Positions 9,037 through 18,332 of a stretch of DNA of 64,000 nt are shown here, piece by piece. The notes below the pieces were generated by a model. It did not search any database, was not told the DNA's origin, and saw only the letters and a program-made list of their open reading frames with translations. Source of the DNA: Trichomonas vaginalis G3. Taxonomy: Eukaryota; Parabasalia; Trichomonadida; Trichomonadidae. Position 1 is the first letter of the stretch. Each line of letters begins with the position of its first letter. The stretch lies in assembly GCF_026262505.1 (NCBI RefSeq), contig NC_067208.1:1984001-2048000 (forward strand), written 5' to 3'. Position numbers and translations under genes: made by a program.

Positions 9037-9189
9037 CATCAAAGGTTGCACAATACTTACATTCAAAGAAGACTTAACATTACTGAAGAAAAAATAACAA
9101 AATATTTCGATAACTTCAAAGAGGAAGAATAAAAAAAATCTAAGCTAATTTTATTTTTTTTTATAAAATTTTATCTCATATGAAAGAAC

Positions 9190-9405
9190 ATGAATTTAGA
9201 ATATTCGGAACTCATGACAGAAGAAGAGAACGAACAACATGTAAAAGATTATGCAAAATTTCTGAAGACATACAAAGCATTTAAACAATATCTAAATGCT
9301 TCTAAAGATTATGCAAAATTTCTGAAGGTATATAAAGCTTATGAAAAAGCGTATGAAAAGTTTATACATTGGGGAATTGTTGTAAAATATCCATATGAAG
9401 ACTAA
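9190..9405 (+). CDS. Small Polinton A protein with internal duplication
   Basis: The product is 71 residues. The segment DYAKFLKTYKAFKQY is followed 22 residues later by DYAKFLKVYKAYEKA, a clear internal repeat also visible in the DNA (about 66 bp apart). It is lysine- and tyrosine-rich and probably helical. No family was recognised. It is transcribed towards the minus-strand gene ending at 9424. Confidence 0.45.
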   Translation: MNLEYSELMTEEENEQHVKDYAKFLKTYKAFKQYLNASKDYAKFLKVYKAYEKAYEKFIHWGIVVKYPYED

Positions 9406-9423
9406 CCAAAAATATATTTTTGC

Positions 9424-9897
9424 TTAAATAGCTTCAGGGTCTATTTCTTCAACCATTTCACTTCCTTCGTCAATGTCAATAGAAGCTTCTTCAACCTTTG
9501 GTAAGAATTTCTGTATAACATCTTTGTTCGTTATTGTCTTCAGAGATGAAGGATAATATTTCACATTTGTTTCACCTTTCTTATATTCTTTCTGTTCGGA
9601 AAGATTTAAAGCAATACTGAAGAAGTCAACGTTAGAGTTCTTTATGACAGTATAATGAGTATCTTTGACATTCACGAAGAAACTCTTTTGTTTCAAAACT
9701 ACTGCTAACTCTTGTGAAGTATAACGTTTGCGGTCAATGACGATAGCTAATGGTCTGACATACTGACCAAACTTAGATTCTTTCACAAACTTCTTGTTAA
9801 AGATAACATTAACATTTGAAGCATTATTGAACTCATTCTTGATGGCAGTAGCGAGAGCATTGTATGAAAAGAACTTGCAATCTTGCATGTGTTTCAT
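9424..9897 (-). CDS. Candidate single-strand DNA-binding protein of Polinton A
   Basis: The product is 157 residues with a basic, strand-rich body (FNKKFVKESKFGQYVRPLA) and a strongly acidic tail (EEASIDIDEGSEMVEEIDPE). A compact basic core with an acidic C-terminus is typical of phage-type SSB proteins. The Polinton B protein at 36,910-37,329, next to the helicase, ends the same way (NIDIDPEMF). The gene is divergent from the DNA polymerase, fitting a replication role. The call is inferred from charge pattern and neighbourhood only. Confidence 0.4.
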   Translation of the reverse strand: MKHMQDCKFFSYNALATAIKNEFNNASNVNVIFNKKFVKESKFGQYVRPLAIVIDRKRYTSQELAVVLKQKSFFVNVKDTHYTVIKNSNVDFFSIALNLSEQKEYKKGETNVKYYPSSLKTITNKDVIQKFLPKVEEASIDIDEGSEMVEEIDPEAI

Positions 9898-9986
9898 TAA
9901 AATAAAAATATTAAATTATTTTGAAAAATAACTTAAAAAAATCTAATCTAATTTTTTCAAAAAATATTTTTTTATTTCTACTAAAG

Positions 9987-12900
9987 ATGTATCGGAAGTT
10001 GTCTAAGTTAGAACACTCGGAAATAAAACAACTTCTTACAGAAGCTAATATAGATGTTGCAAAGCATTACGCAACAAACAAAAAAGCACTCGCTGACATC
10101 CTCAATGACTATAATGGTGCAATAAGTTATGATAGAATTCATGAGTTCATAAAGCCGCAACGCGGCGAGGACGAAGTCCATGCAAGAGCATTTCCTTTAA
10201 ATGACGTTGCTATTGACTTATATCATAGACGTTCAGTACCTCATGAAGTAAGAAGAGAAATGTTTGACATAACAAATGCAAACGTTGGTGAAACAAGAAG
10301 AAGAGACGACACACTGAAACAACAGAGAAGAGAGATGTTTAAGAGCGCTATAGAACAAGTTCGCAAAGCTAACGATGTCCTTCGTTCCATTGACGACAAA
10401 CCAAAAGAAGGTGAGAGATGGTTAAAGAAAGATGAAGAGAATAGGAAGAGGAATGTTAAGACAGGCAATAGACTCATTGACTTTAACATCGAAGCTTTAG
10501 ATGAACCAAAAAGAGACTACTTACACAAACATTTCGGTAAGGTTTTCATGAGACTCTTAGAGAAGATTAAAATAAACTCCCAACAAAGATGGATGGTATG
10601 TTATAAACTTGGTGGAAAGTATGAATGTTCTACGTTAAACCTCAATAATATTGGAACATTACTACATCAGCTCTTGAAGGAGAACTTTATATCAGAGATA
10701 GAAGCAAATGCTGCAGGTATTGTTGAAATGCACTATGACTTCTTCTTGACAAACATAAAAAATCTTACTGAAATAAAGATGTATGATTTAACAGAATATG
10801 AAGGCTTAACGATGTCAGATGTAAAGAAAGGCAAACCAAAAAAGAGACCATATAGAGATGAAAGCACACTGACAAATGACCAGAAAGCCATTTTGGAAGC
10901 TCTTAAGCAAACAGGAAACCCAGCACTTATAGAAAGCTTTTGGAAAGATAATGGTGAAAAGAAGTTTTATAAGAAGAGAAGCGGTCAGTTCTGGAAGTAT
11001 CTTTGCACATTACCTATAAATCTTGAGCGCTACCAAATCTTCAATGAACTTAACAAAAGAACTGCAGCACTTATGACAGAAGACAATTGTTTCGTTTATG
11101 CTTGCATTCAGGCTGGAGTAGATGGAGAGACTATTGACCACATGAGAGAAGTCATTCGTGTTAGAGACTTTCCTCAAAGTAAAGTACAAGAAATTTCTGA
11201 CGCAACAGGTATAGCATTTAATGTTACCGTTGGTTATTTCAATGACTCAAGACATAATGAAATAAAGAGATACATACCAAAAAAATGTGAAACTATTCGA
11301 ACTATTGACTTACTTCTTGTTGAAGACCACTACATGCTAAATGAAAGATTACCAATGACAACATATTTCATTCGCAACTATATAGAAATCTTGAAGGAGT
11401 GTGGTGGAATGAACATTGAGAAACAGATGAAGATTTATACAAAGAGAGAGAACAAATATATTGTTCGTTATGATAGAACAACACCGTTATGGGATGTTAT
11501 GAAAACATTGTGGGAGTGCAAATATTTCGAACCTATTTCTTATGGAGAACTTTTCACATATACGACTGACTTATATAAACAGAACCTTGCACCATTTAAA
11601 GATTTGACATATGCTCCAAAGTATTGTGTACAACTGAAGAAGAAAGCCGAGTCAAAAGAAGTATATAAAAATAAGTGCAAGTTCATTCCTGAGCACGTTT
11701 TCTTTGCTGACTTTGAGTGTAGCACAGACGGCTTTCATAAAGCTTTTAACATCTGTTATGACAGTGAAGATGGTTCAGTGAGTGAAAGCATTTGGGGTCA
11801 GAACTGTGCAACAGAATTTTTGGAACGACTTCCTGACAAGAGTTTAATATATTTCCATAACCTCAGTTATGATATAAACTTCATCTTAAGACACATGACA
11901 GAAGTGAAAGGAACTCCCATCATTAAAGGTTCACGAACAATGCAAATAACTGGCTTATATAAAGGAAGGGCAATTATTATAAAAGACTCTTACAGTGTTA
12001 TAAATAAGAAGCTTAAACTATTTCCTGCTATGTTTAACTTACAAACAGGACCGAAAGAAGTATTTCCATACAACTACTACAGCAGTGTTTTGTTAGCAAA
12101 TGACAACAGAACTAGTGTCATTTCTGAAGCGTGTAAGTTTGTAAAAGATATTGATACGTTCATGAAAAACATAGATTCCATCAAAGGTTGCAGAATAGAT
12201 GCAAACCACTTCGACTTAGAAAAGTATAGCACATTTTATTGCAAACAAGATGTAAGAATTTTAAGAGAAGGTTTTGTTAAGTTCCGCAATGACATATTAA
12301 AAGAATTTGATTTAAACGTTTATGATTACGTTAGCATTTGTTCAATTGCTAACAAATTATTTGAGAACAGAGTGTACTTCCCGAATGGAAATTTATATGA
12401 CCTCTCAAATAAACCAAGAGAATTTATTTCACGCTGTATTCAAGGTGGAAGATGTATGCTGTCAGATAACATGAAACAAAAGAGCGAAAAGAAACTCATT
12501 GCTGATTTCGACGCTGTTTCATTATATCCATCCGCTATAGCAAGACTTTATACTTTAGAAGGTATTCCAAAGGTTATGAAGAAAGAAATGTTAAGCACAG
12601 AGTATCTCATGAGACATTTATTCGATGACGACCAAAAGGAACCCATTGGTGAAAAGTTTATGTCTGGCTTCTTTGTTCTCATTAAGATAACAGAGATTGG
12701 AATACATAGACACTTTCCTTTAATAGTTTGTGACCCTGAACTAAATCCAGAATTTAACGTTCCCAGAAGTTCAAACACTTGCTGTTTAATGTATGTTGAC
12801 CATATAACATTACAAGACCTCATAAAATATCAAGGTGTCAAATGTGAAGTGTTGCAAGGATACTATTACGATGGAAACAGAGATATTAGAATAAGAGATG

Positions 12901-13766
12901 AAGTAAAGAAGTTGTTTGAGTTAAGGTTAAAGTATAAGAAAGAAGGAAATCCTTTGCAAGAAAATATAAAGCTCATTCTGAACAGTATTTATGGCAAAAC
13001 TATTCTATCTCCTATTGAGTCAAAAATAACCATAGTAAATGACAAAGATGCTATAAGATATGCCATCAGAAACTACAACCATATAGTGAAGTTCGAAGGT
13101 TTGGATGGTTCAGATAAAACTATTTTCAAGCTAACGAAAAGTATTTGCAGACACTTTAACTTCTGTCCACTTGGTGTTAACATTCTGTCTATGTCTAAGA
13201 GAATAATGTGTGAAGTATTCTGTACTGCTGAGGACTTAGGAATGGACATCTTTTATAGCGATACAGACAGTATGCATCTCTACAATGAATGTATCCCTCG
13301 TTTAGCTGAAGAGTTTGAGAAACGTTATGGAAGAGTTCTCATTGGTAAAAACCTTGGTCAATTTCATAGCGACTTTGCAGAAATCACAAAAGATAAACAA
13401 AGTTTAGCATACAAGTCAACATTTTGTGGAAAGAAGACTTACATAGACTTACTCACGAATGATTTAAATGAAGTTGCATTTCACTGCAGAATGAAAGGCG
13501 TGAAGCAAGATGTTATTGCTTTAACCGCTAATGAAATGTTTCCTGACTCTGTTCAGTGTTTCTATGATGAAGATAAAGGTTTAATGGTTCCGCAAGGAAA
13601 ATTTGACAAAGACTCTGAGTTCAGTGTTATGAAGTTATATAAAGCACTTTATGACGGTCAAGAGATTGGATTTGACTTATGTAAGTCTTCTAGTCCTTGC
13701 TTTGCTGAAAAGTTTAACTTTTCTATTCAGACTAAGACTTCATTCATAAGAAAGCTTAAGTTCTGA
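9987..13766 (+). CDS. Protein-primed DNA polymerase B of Polinton A
   Basis: The product is about 1,259 residues from the Met at 9987, preferred because the T-rich leader lies just before it. The exonuclease motifs are clear: FADFECST near residue 573, YFHNLSYDINF near 620, and YCKQDVRIL near 750. Polymerase motifs follow: DFDAVSLYPS near 840, KLILNSIYGK near 995 and YSDTDSMHLY near 1088. This is the Polinton pPolB type, which copies the element using a terminal protein as primer. The N-terminal half also has DNCFVYACIQAG near 365 and DHYMLNE near 447, an arrangement recalling an OTU-like cysteine protease fold. Residues encoded at 10,154-10,179 (KPQRGEDEV) come from a palindrome insertion. 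The frame is intact. Confidence 0.9.
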   Translation: MYRKLSKLEHSEIKQLLTEANIDVAKHYATNKKALADILNDYNGAISYDRIHEFIKPQRGEDEVHARAFPLNDVAIDLYHRRSVPHEVRREMFDITNANVGETRRRDDTLKQQRREMFKSAIEQVRKANDVLRSIDDKPKEGERWLKKDEENRKRNVKTGNRLIDFNIEALDEPKRDYLHKHFGKVFMRLLEKIKINSQQRWMVCYKLGGKYECSTLNLNNIGTLLHQLLKENFISEIEANAAGIVEMHYDFFLTNIKNLTEIKMYDLTEYEGLTMSDVKKGKPKKRPYRDESTLTNDQKAILEALKQTGNPALIESFWKDNGEKKFYKKRSGQFWKYLCTLPINLERYQIFNELNKRTAALMTEDNCFVYACIQAGVDGETIDHMREVIRVRDFPQSKVQEISDATGIAFNVTVGYFNDSRHNEIKRYIPKKCETIRTIDLLLVEDHYMLNERLPMTTYFIRNYIEILKECGGMNIEKQMKIYTKRENKYIVRYDRTTPLWDVMKTLWECKYFEPISYGELFTYTTDLYKQNLAPFKDLTYAPKYCVQLKKKAESKEVYKNKCKFIPEHVFFADFECSTDGFHKAFNICYDSEDGSVSESIWGQNCATEFLERLPDKSLIYFHNLSYDINFILRHMTEVKGTPIIKGSRTMQITGLYKGRAIIIKDSYSVINKKLKLFPAMFNLQTGPKEVFPYNYYSSVLLANDNRTSVISEACKFVKDIDTFMKNIDSIKGCRIDANHFDLEKYSTFYCKQDVRILREGFVKFRNDILKEFDLNVYDYVSICSIANKLFENRVYFPNGNLYDLSNKPREFISRCIQGGRCMLSDNMKQKSEKKLIADFDAVSLYPSAIARLYTLEGIPKVMKKEMLSTEYLMRHLFDDDQKEPIGEKFMSGFFVLIKITEIGIHRHFPLIVCDPELNPEFNVPRSSNTCCLMYVDHITLQDLIKYQGVKCEVLQGYYYDGNRDIRIRDEVKKLFELRLKYKKEGNPLQENIKLILNSIYGKTILSPIESKITIVNDKDAIRYAIRNYNHIVKFEGLDGSDKTIFKLTKSICRHFNFCPLGVNILSMSKRIMCEVFCTAEDLGMDIFYSDTDSMHLYNECIPRLAEEFEKRYGRVLIGKNLGQFHSDFAEITKDKQSLAYKSTFCGKKTYIDLLTNDLNEVAFHCRMKGVKQDVIALTANEMFPDSVQCFYDEDKGLMVPQGKFDKDSEFSVMKLYKALYDGQEIGFDLCKSSSPCFAEKFNFSIQTKTSFIRKLKF
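10154..10179 (+). repeat. Double-hairpin palindrome inside the polymerase gene
   Basis: GCCGC-AAC-GCGGC, then GA, then GGAC-GAA-GTCC. In frame it encodes KPQRGEDEV, closely matching the peptide from the copy at 83-108. Confidence 0.9.
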
Positions 13767-13845
13767 GGTCATTTATTTTTGTCAGCAATGAGGTCATTCG
13801 TGATAAAAATAAAACTAGCGGCAAGGGCGAAACCCATGTGGTCAT

Positions 13846-14703
13846 TTACAATACTGCGATGGTAGAGTTTAAGAATTGTGCTTCAATGTAGAGACAGTCC
13901 TTATGGTCTGGAGGTAAGAACACTGGGCAGTTATGGTCATGAGTGGAGAACATGTCTATCCAAAACTCACGATTGAAGCCAGTTAATTTATAGTATTTAG
14001 GGTTAGGAAGTGGTGAAGTTCTTGTATGACCAATGAACTCATTTTCAACTCCCTTACTTAAGTTTGAATATAATATAGCTTGCTTTCTATCCCAAATGCC
14101 TGGAAATCTAATTTCGGAAAAATCATTTTTCCTCGGAAGCATTGCATCATAATTGAAAACATTCTTGAAATCATCACTTGGTTCAGAGATTTGAAATCTT
14201 ATACGTAATGGATTTTCTTTCTCTTTAGCTACTTCATTGAATGGTGAATATATAACAAACTGACAGTCATGTGTTCCATCTTCATTTTCATTAAATTCAT
14301 AATGAAAGTCTATAAGTTGTGGCTGACTACCTTCTTCTTTCAGTTGTGCAAGAAACTCACGTAAAGGCTGTAAAGTTTGTACTTCAATGTTGAACTTTTT
14401 CTCGAACATCCCATTAAATGAAATCATACATTGTTGCAATGTTGTATCGTCTTTAAAGTATTTGTATATGTGAATGTTTTGGGCGCTTAAAGACTGTTCG
14501 TCATTTTCTATCTCGACTTGAAGTATAAAGTCAACCTTTCTGAAAGCACGTGTTATATACATAGATGTTATGCCAATGTACTTCTCTTCATTTATGTTCA
14601 CAATCCAGTCTGTTGGAAACTTAAACGTTACTCTGTTCCCCTTTATTTTGACGTCAGGGTTTTCACTACTGAACGCAACAGTTAAAGGTATTTGTCTATA
14701 CAT
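13846..14703 (-). CDS. Polinton A structural protein, paralogue of the gene at 0.2-1.1 kb
   Basis: The product is 285 residues. Near the N-terminus it has VTFKFPTDWIVNINEEKYIG followed by ITSMYITRAFRKVDF, matching the YEYPRHW-(x)-EK-(x)-R layout of the 219-1100 protein. The middle is acidic and strand-rich; the end (FWIDMFSTHDHNCPVFLPPD) is aromatic. It lies beside the capsid locus and has a TTTTTA leader ten bases before its ATG. A capsid or spike-associated protein is likely, but no known family was identified. Confidence 0.6.
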   Translation of the reverse strand: MYRQIPLTVAFSSENPDVKIKGNRVTFKFPTDWIVNINEEKYIGITSMYITRAFRKVDFILQVEIENDEQSLSAQNIHIYKYFKDDTTLQQCMISFNGMFEKKFNIEVQTLQPLREFLAQLKEEGSQPQLIDFHYEFNENEDGTHDCQFVIYSPFNEVAKEKENPLRIRFQISEPSDDFKNVFNYDAMLPRKNDFSEIRFPGIWDRKQAILYSNLSKGVENEFIGHTRTSPLPNPKYYKLTGFNREFWIDMFSTHDHNCPVFLPPDHKDCLYIEAQFLNSTIAVL

Positions 14704-14727
14704 TTAATTCGGATAAAAATAAACCAT

Positions 14728-14988
14728 TTACTCTTTCTTTGCTTCAGCTTCTTTAGCTTTTTGTTCTTCCTTTGCTTTTGCTTCTTCTCTAGCTTTCTTC
14801 GCCAGCAAACGTGGGTTCTTTTGTCTTCCAGCAGCTAATGCAGCAAGTTGTTTTTCACTAAGTTTTCTCTTTGGTCTCTCTGGCTTTTGTTCCTTCAGTT
14901 CGGATAAAATTTGCTCACGAATTTCTTTCTTCAATGCTTCAACATCTATGACCCCTTGGGTCTTGTCCGTAGGGCTTGTCTGAGTCAT
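14728..14988 (-). CDS. Small basic protein with LSEKQLAAL-GR motif
   Basis: The product is about 86 residues from the Met at 14,988 (MTQTSPTDKTQ). A basic stretch (RPKRKLSEKQLAALAAGRQK) sits in the middle and the C-terminus is a Lys/Glu/Ala helix. The LSEKQLAALAAGR motif recurs in short basic proteins of large DNA viruses and is thought to bind nucleic acid. It may coat or condense DNA in the particle. Part of it (DKTQGV) overlaps a GACCC-type palindrome at 14,950-14,962. Confidence 0.55.
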   Translation of the reverse strand: MTQTSPTDKTQGVIDVEALKKEIREQILSELKEQKPERPKRKLSEKQLAALAAGRQKNPRLLAKKAREEAKAKEEQKAKEAEAKKE

Positions 14989-15033
14989 TTGACTGCAGAT
15001 AAAAAACAAAATTAAAACTTTAACCGATGTAAA

Positions 15034-15462
15034 ATGAGCTTGTCAAAATCAGAGCGAGAGTCTATTATATTAAATGACGCAAGAGGAATACAACATCCTT
15101 TCTATTACGTAAGTCAGAGTAAAGATGGTAAAATATACGTAAGAAAAAGAAAGGTTCCATTAGCGAATGCAGAAAGCGACAACATTAAGGTGCATGGCAC
15201 CGAGGGCGAAGCCCATATAAAACCTTCTGTTCAAACTGAGCCACCAATAGAACCAGAAGAAAAGAAGCCAGATGTACTTTCAATAACGAACCAAGAGCTT
15301 ATTGCAAAGTTCGTGAATTTCATTGAAAAACAAACCGAGTCAAAGAATCCTGACCCGCCAGTGAAAGAAGTTGAGACAAAAGAGAATGTACAGTTCATTG
15401 AAAATGTCAAGAAACAACTTCCACCACGAATGCCAAGAAGAAGAGTGGGAATAATGAAGTAA
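15034..15462 (+). CDS. Small protein family with DG-(I/V)-x-(R/K)K module (copy 1)
   Basis: The product is 142 residues. The first 45 (ESIILNDARGIQHPFYYV then SKDGKIYVRKRKVPL) match the starts of two other small proteins in this window, at 17,597-17,848 and 22,279-22,863. The pattern is a helix, a P-x-Y strand, a DG or NG turn and a basic strand. The rest is acidic, proline-rich and probably disordered, ending in a basic tail (PPRMPRRRVG). Residues HGTEGEAHI are encoded by a double palindrome at 15,189-15,214. It lies directly before the capsid locus, suggesting a virion protein. Confidence 0.55.
   Translation: MSLSKSERESIILNDARGIQHPFYYVSQSKDGKIYVRKRKVPLANAESDNIKVHGTEGEAHIKPSVQTEPPIEPEEKKPDVLSITNQELIAKFVNFIEKQTESKNPDPPVKEVETKENVQFIENVKKQLPPRMPRRRVGIMK
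15189..15214 (+). repeat. Double-hairpin palindrome inside the 142-residue protein gene
   Basis: GGTGC-ATG-GCACC, then GA, then GGGC-GAA-GCCC. It encodes HGTEGEAHI in the same codon phase as the other two coding copies. Confidence 0.9.
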
Positions 15463-15489
15463 ATAGATATTTTTATCTGAAGTAAATAC

Positions 15490-17056
15490 ATGCAGAACAA
15501 ACAGTTAAACAAATTTACTCCAGCAGAGCATATTCATCAGATTCGCTCATATTTCGATATCATAGACAATGCAGTTCAAATTGGTGACACTAATAGAAAA
15601 TATTCTGACGCAAAGATTCCATCACAACCTGGAACTGCTAAAGATAACACATGGGTAACATTCAATCTCTCACCTCCTGGTGAAAATATGTTGGACCTTT
15701 ACAATACATTCATTACGTATAAAATGGAAGGTCAATTTATTGTAGATAAAGAAATTGGTTCAGGTTCCAATAAAACAAACCCACCAGGATTTTGGATTGG
15801 TTTCGATGACGCTTTCTATGCAGTTGCTGGATATCAAATCCTTGCAAATGGTCGTATCGTATATTCTCAAGACAACGCAAGAGAAGAAGCATATATAACT
15901 TCAAACTCACAAACTACCGAACAAATAAAGAAAGTAGATGTTTTCTCAAAGACTCGACATGAAGATGTATGGAGTCATTCGGAACATGCAGAACAGGACA
16001 AATTGTTAGTGTCCAATTACAGCAGGAAATCATTTGATTTTAAGCTTCGTTTAAGAATTCCTGTTAGAAGATTCCTTCCATTAAAGCTATTCGATTTATT
16101 CCAGCTTTTGCAGGAAACATTCAGCTTAAAGTAAAGTTCAGTAGCGACGCCTTACAATGCACATCTATATCTGTAAATGATATCATTGCTTTCAATCCAA
16201 CTCTTAAAGTTGCATTTGCTTCAGATTCAAATCCACCGACAAATAAATTTGTTCCATGGAATGAACCATTCACTATGATAACGAAGGCAGTAGAAGCTAG
16301 TGGAACAGTTACTATTACAACTGTAACCCAGCAACTATTTCGAACAAAGATGGATTTTAATGAATGTTTCATTCATCCAAAGTCATTCTCTTTAGACCCT
16401 AACATTTATACAAACTTGTAGAACATTATACAAACGAGGCTTTATGTTTTCCTGTTAAAGTTATGGATTGGATTCCTATGGACGGTTCATTCTCAAAGAA
16501 TACAGATAGTTCAAGTGCAACATTTACAGCAGCTTATACGCCTATTAATGTTAAAAGTATTTGGGCTATTTAGAAAGAAAGACAACTATTATGTTAATTT
16601 TGAGAACCCTAAGTTTAAATATCTTCAGCTTTCCATGGGAGCTTATGGAAATATGCCTGCAGAACCCGAAAAATCATATGGACCTGTATTTTATGAAATG
16701 GTTGCGAACGCCTGCAATACAAACAATGATATGATAGATTTAATGAAGATGTTATGAGGTCATTGGTGGATGATGGTAGTGTGGAACATAAATGGGATAG
16801 CTATGACAACACACATTTCTTATGTGGTTTTCCAACAGAAGTGGACTTTTGCTTCCAGCAAGGTCAAACATCTACTGCTCCAATAACATACAAATTGTCT
16901 GTTAAAGGACCTATTGAACTAGCAACTGAAAATGTACCAAAGCCACTTATTGGATTTATGAGGGATTGTTGCTTTGCCATTCAGGTGCGTGCTAATGGCA
17001 TCCCCATAATAAGATTAGATGACTATAACTTAGCTACGGACGACAGTGAGGAATAA
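15490..17056 (+). pseudogene. Major capsid protein locus of Polinton A, broken
   Basis: The start MQNKQLNKFTPAEHIHQIRS is followed by strand-rich sequence and a KLRLRIPVRRFLPLK stretch. That corresponds to the KLRVPLSSFLIFRFLRYLP stretch in the Polinton B capsid at 40.9-42.0 kb. This lies around the first jelly-roll of the double-jelly-roll capsid proteins of Polintons. The locus is about 1.57 kb, the right size for one capsid gene, and continues with further capsid-like sequence to 17,056. It is broken, with about three breaks, and cannot be functional as it stands. Confidence 0.7.
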
Positions 17057-17086
17057 AGGATGAACGTTTATTTTTAAAGCTTATAA

Positions 17087-17557
17087 ATGAGTTCTTCATC
17101 AAGCTCTCGTGAACCTTCACCATCTGTGAAACAAACTTTACCAAACGATTATGGAGCACCTATTGAATATTTCTTACGAGCTGCACAATGGCAAAGAGCA
17201 GTCTCACCAAGGTTAGGTGTTCCACCAGCTCCTGTCAAAAATAGCATTTGGTCAAGTCCTTATATAAAATATGGTCTCCCACTAGGTTTGCTAGCTACAG
17301 CAGGAGCAGTTATGATGTTGAAAAGAAATAAAGCAAATGTTGTAAATAATACTGAAGTAGCTGAAGTTAAACAAACTCCAACACCTTCGCCAAAACCAAC
17401 GTCAAAACCAACGCCTTCACAATCAAAACCTTCAATGACTCCTGAACCTATGGAAGTACAAACCCCTGTTCAAAAGTCAACTCCTAAACCGACTTCAACA
17501 TTTAAACTAGAACCTACTCCTCAAATAAATCGTAAAACTCCTGCGTTTCCTTACTGA
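17087..17557 (+). CDS. Proline-rich protein with one membrane segment
   Basis: The product is 156 residues. Serine-rich start; a single hydrophobic segment around residues 62-80 (YGLPLGLLATAGAVMMLKR) followed by basic residues; then a long Pro/Thr/Ser/Lys-rich tail (TPTPSPKPTSKPTPSQSKP). This is the layout of small viral membrane or membrane-active minor capsid proteins. It directly follows the capsid locus. No known family was identified. Confidence 0.55.
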   Translation: MSSSSSSREPSPSVKQTLPNDYGAPIEYFLRAAQWQRAVSPRLGVPPAPVKNSIWSSPYIKYGLPLGLLATAGAVMMLKRNKANVVNNTEVAEVKQTPTPSPKPTSKPTPSQSKPSMTPEPMEVQTPVQKSTPKPTSTFKLEPTPQINRKTPAFPY

Positions 17558-17596
17558 AAAAATAACGTTATTTTTATTTAATATTAAAATTTTTAT

Positions 17597-17848
17597 TTGA
17601 TTGAAATGACAAATAAAGTCACTGAAGCAATGAAACAAAAGTTTTTGGTAGAATACATTAAATCAGGAACTATTCCAGAAGGTTTTTACATTCATACTAT
17701 GAAGGATGGTAGAGTTCAGTTTAGAAAGATAAAGCAACCATTAGATAGAGAAGGTATATTAAGGAAGATTAAACTTCATGAGGACAACATTGCTGAACTT
17801 AAGAAGAAGTTAGAAGAGTTGGAGAAAGCAGACGACTGTGAGGAATAA
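17597..17848 (+). CDS. Small protein family with DG-(I/V)-x-(R/K)K module (copy 2)
   Basis: The product is 83 residues (MTNKVTEAMKQKFLVEYIKS). FYIHTMKDGRVQFRKIKQPL corresponds to the module in the proteins at 15.0 kb and 22.3 kb. A coiled coil (KLHEDNIAELKKKLEELEKA) and an acidic end follow. The GATTGAA leader before ATG is AT-rich. Function unknown; probably a small particle or scaffolding component. Confidence 0.5.
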   Translation: MIEMTNKVTEAMKQKFLVEYIKSGTIPEGFYIHTMKDGRVQFRKIKQPLDREGILRKIKLHEDNIAELKKKLEELEKADDCEE

Positions 17849-17856
17849 ATTTTATT

Positions 17857-17918
17857 GTGGGTGAAAAACCGGGTGAAAAAAGAGGTGAGATTTCACCACT
17901 TCACCTAAATTTATTTTT
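17857..17918. repeat. Inverted repeat copy 2 (partner at 8.2 kb)
   Basis: This is the reverse complement of the repeat at 8,203-8,258, matching over roughly 60 bases including GGTGAAAAAAGAGGTGAGAT. It lies just after the small gene ending at 17,848 and before an AT-only spacer. It could be a terminal repeat of a smaller element, a replication signal or a transcription end; the sequence alone does not decide. Confidence 0.7.
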
Positions 17919-18005
17919 GTGCTATGTTTTCATACGTGTGGGAGTGGTGATATCATTTATTTTTTATTTTATTTTTAAAATTATTTTTATTTTATTTTTA
18001 TATAA

Positions 18006-18332
18006 ATGACGAAAACTATTGAGATAACAAACTACAACGGTCATGAGTTCAAGAATTTGTTCTTCGTTCCTCGTGAAAATACATTCTATCAGATACGAGG
18101 GAGAAAGGGTAAAGTTAGTTTGAGCGTTTATGAAGGAATGAAGAATGGAAAGTTTATACAAGCATACGATACAAACGGTAAACGTGTTTCATTAGCTTTG
18201 TCAAAACTTACTAACATTTATTTTGACAGTGACTTTGACTCTGACGATTGGAGCGACAGCAGCGATACTGAAGAATATGAACTATTGTGTGAAGCACAGC
18301 AATGGGAAGAGTTGCAATACTTTTGTAAGTGA
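18006..18332 (+). CDS. Small acidic-tailed protein, unknown
   Basis: The product is 108 residues. The N-terminal 75 residues are strand-rich and basic (NGHEFKNLFFVPRENTFYQI, then RGRKGKVSLSVYEG). The C-terminal part is very acidic (FDSDFDSDDWSDSSDTEEYE). It is preceded by 70 bases of almost pure A/T. No domain was recognised. It is the last intact gene assigned to Polinton A. Confidence 0.5.
   Translation: MTKTIEITNYNGHEFKNLFFVPRENTFYQIRGRKGKVSLSVYEGMKNGKFIQAYDTNGKRVSLALSKLTNIYFDSDFDSDDWSDSSDTEEYELLCEAQQWEELQYFCK

Noticed and set aside
8203-17918. Calling the 8.2/17.9 kb inverted repeats the terminal repeats of Polinton A
   Set aside because: The enclosed block lacks integrase and ATPase, no matching 6-bp duplication was found, and Polinton ends are usually hundreds of bases long.
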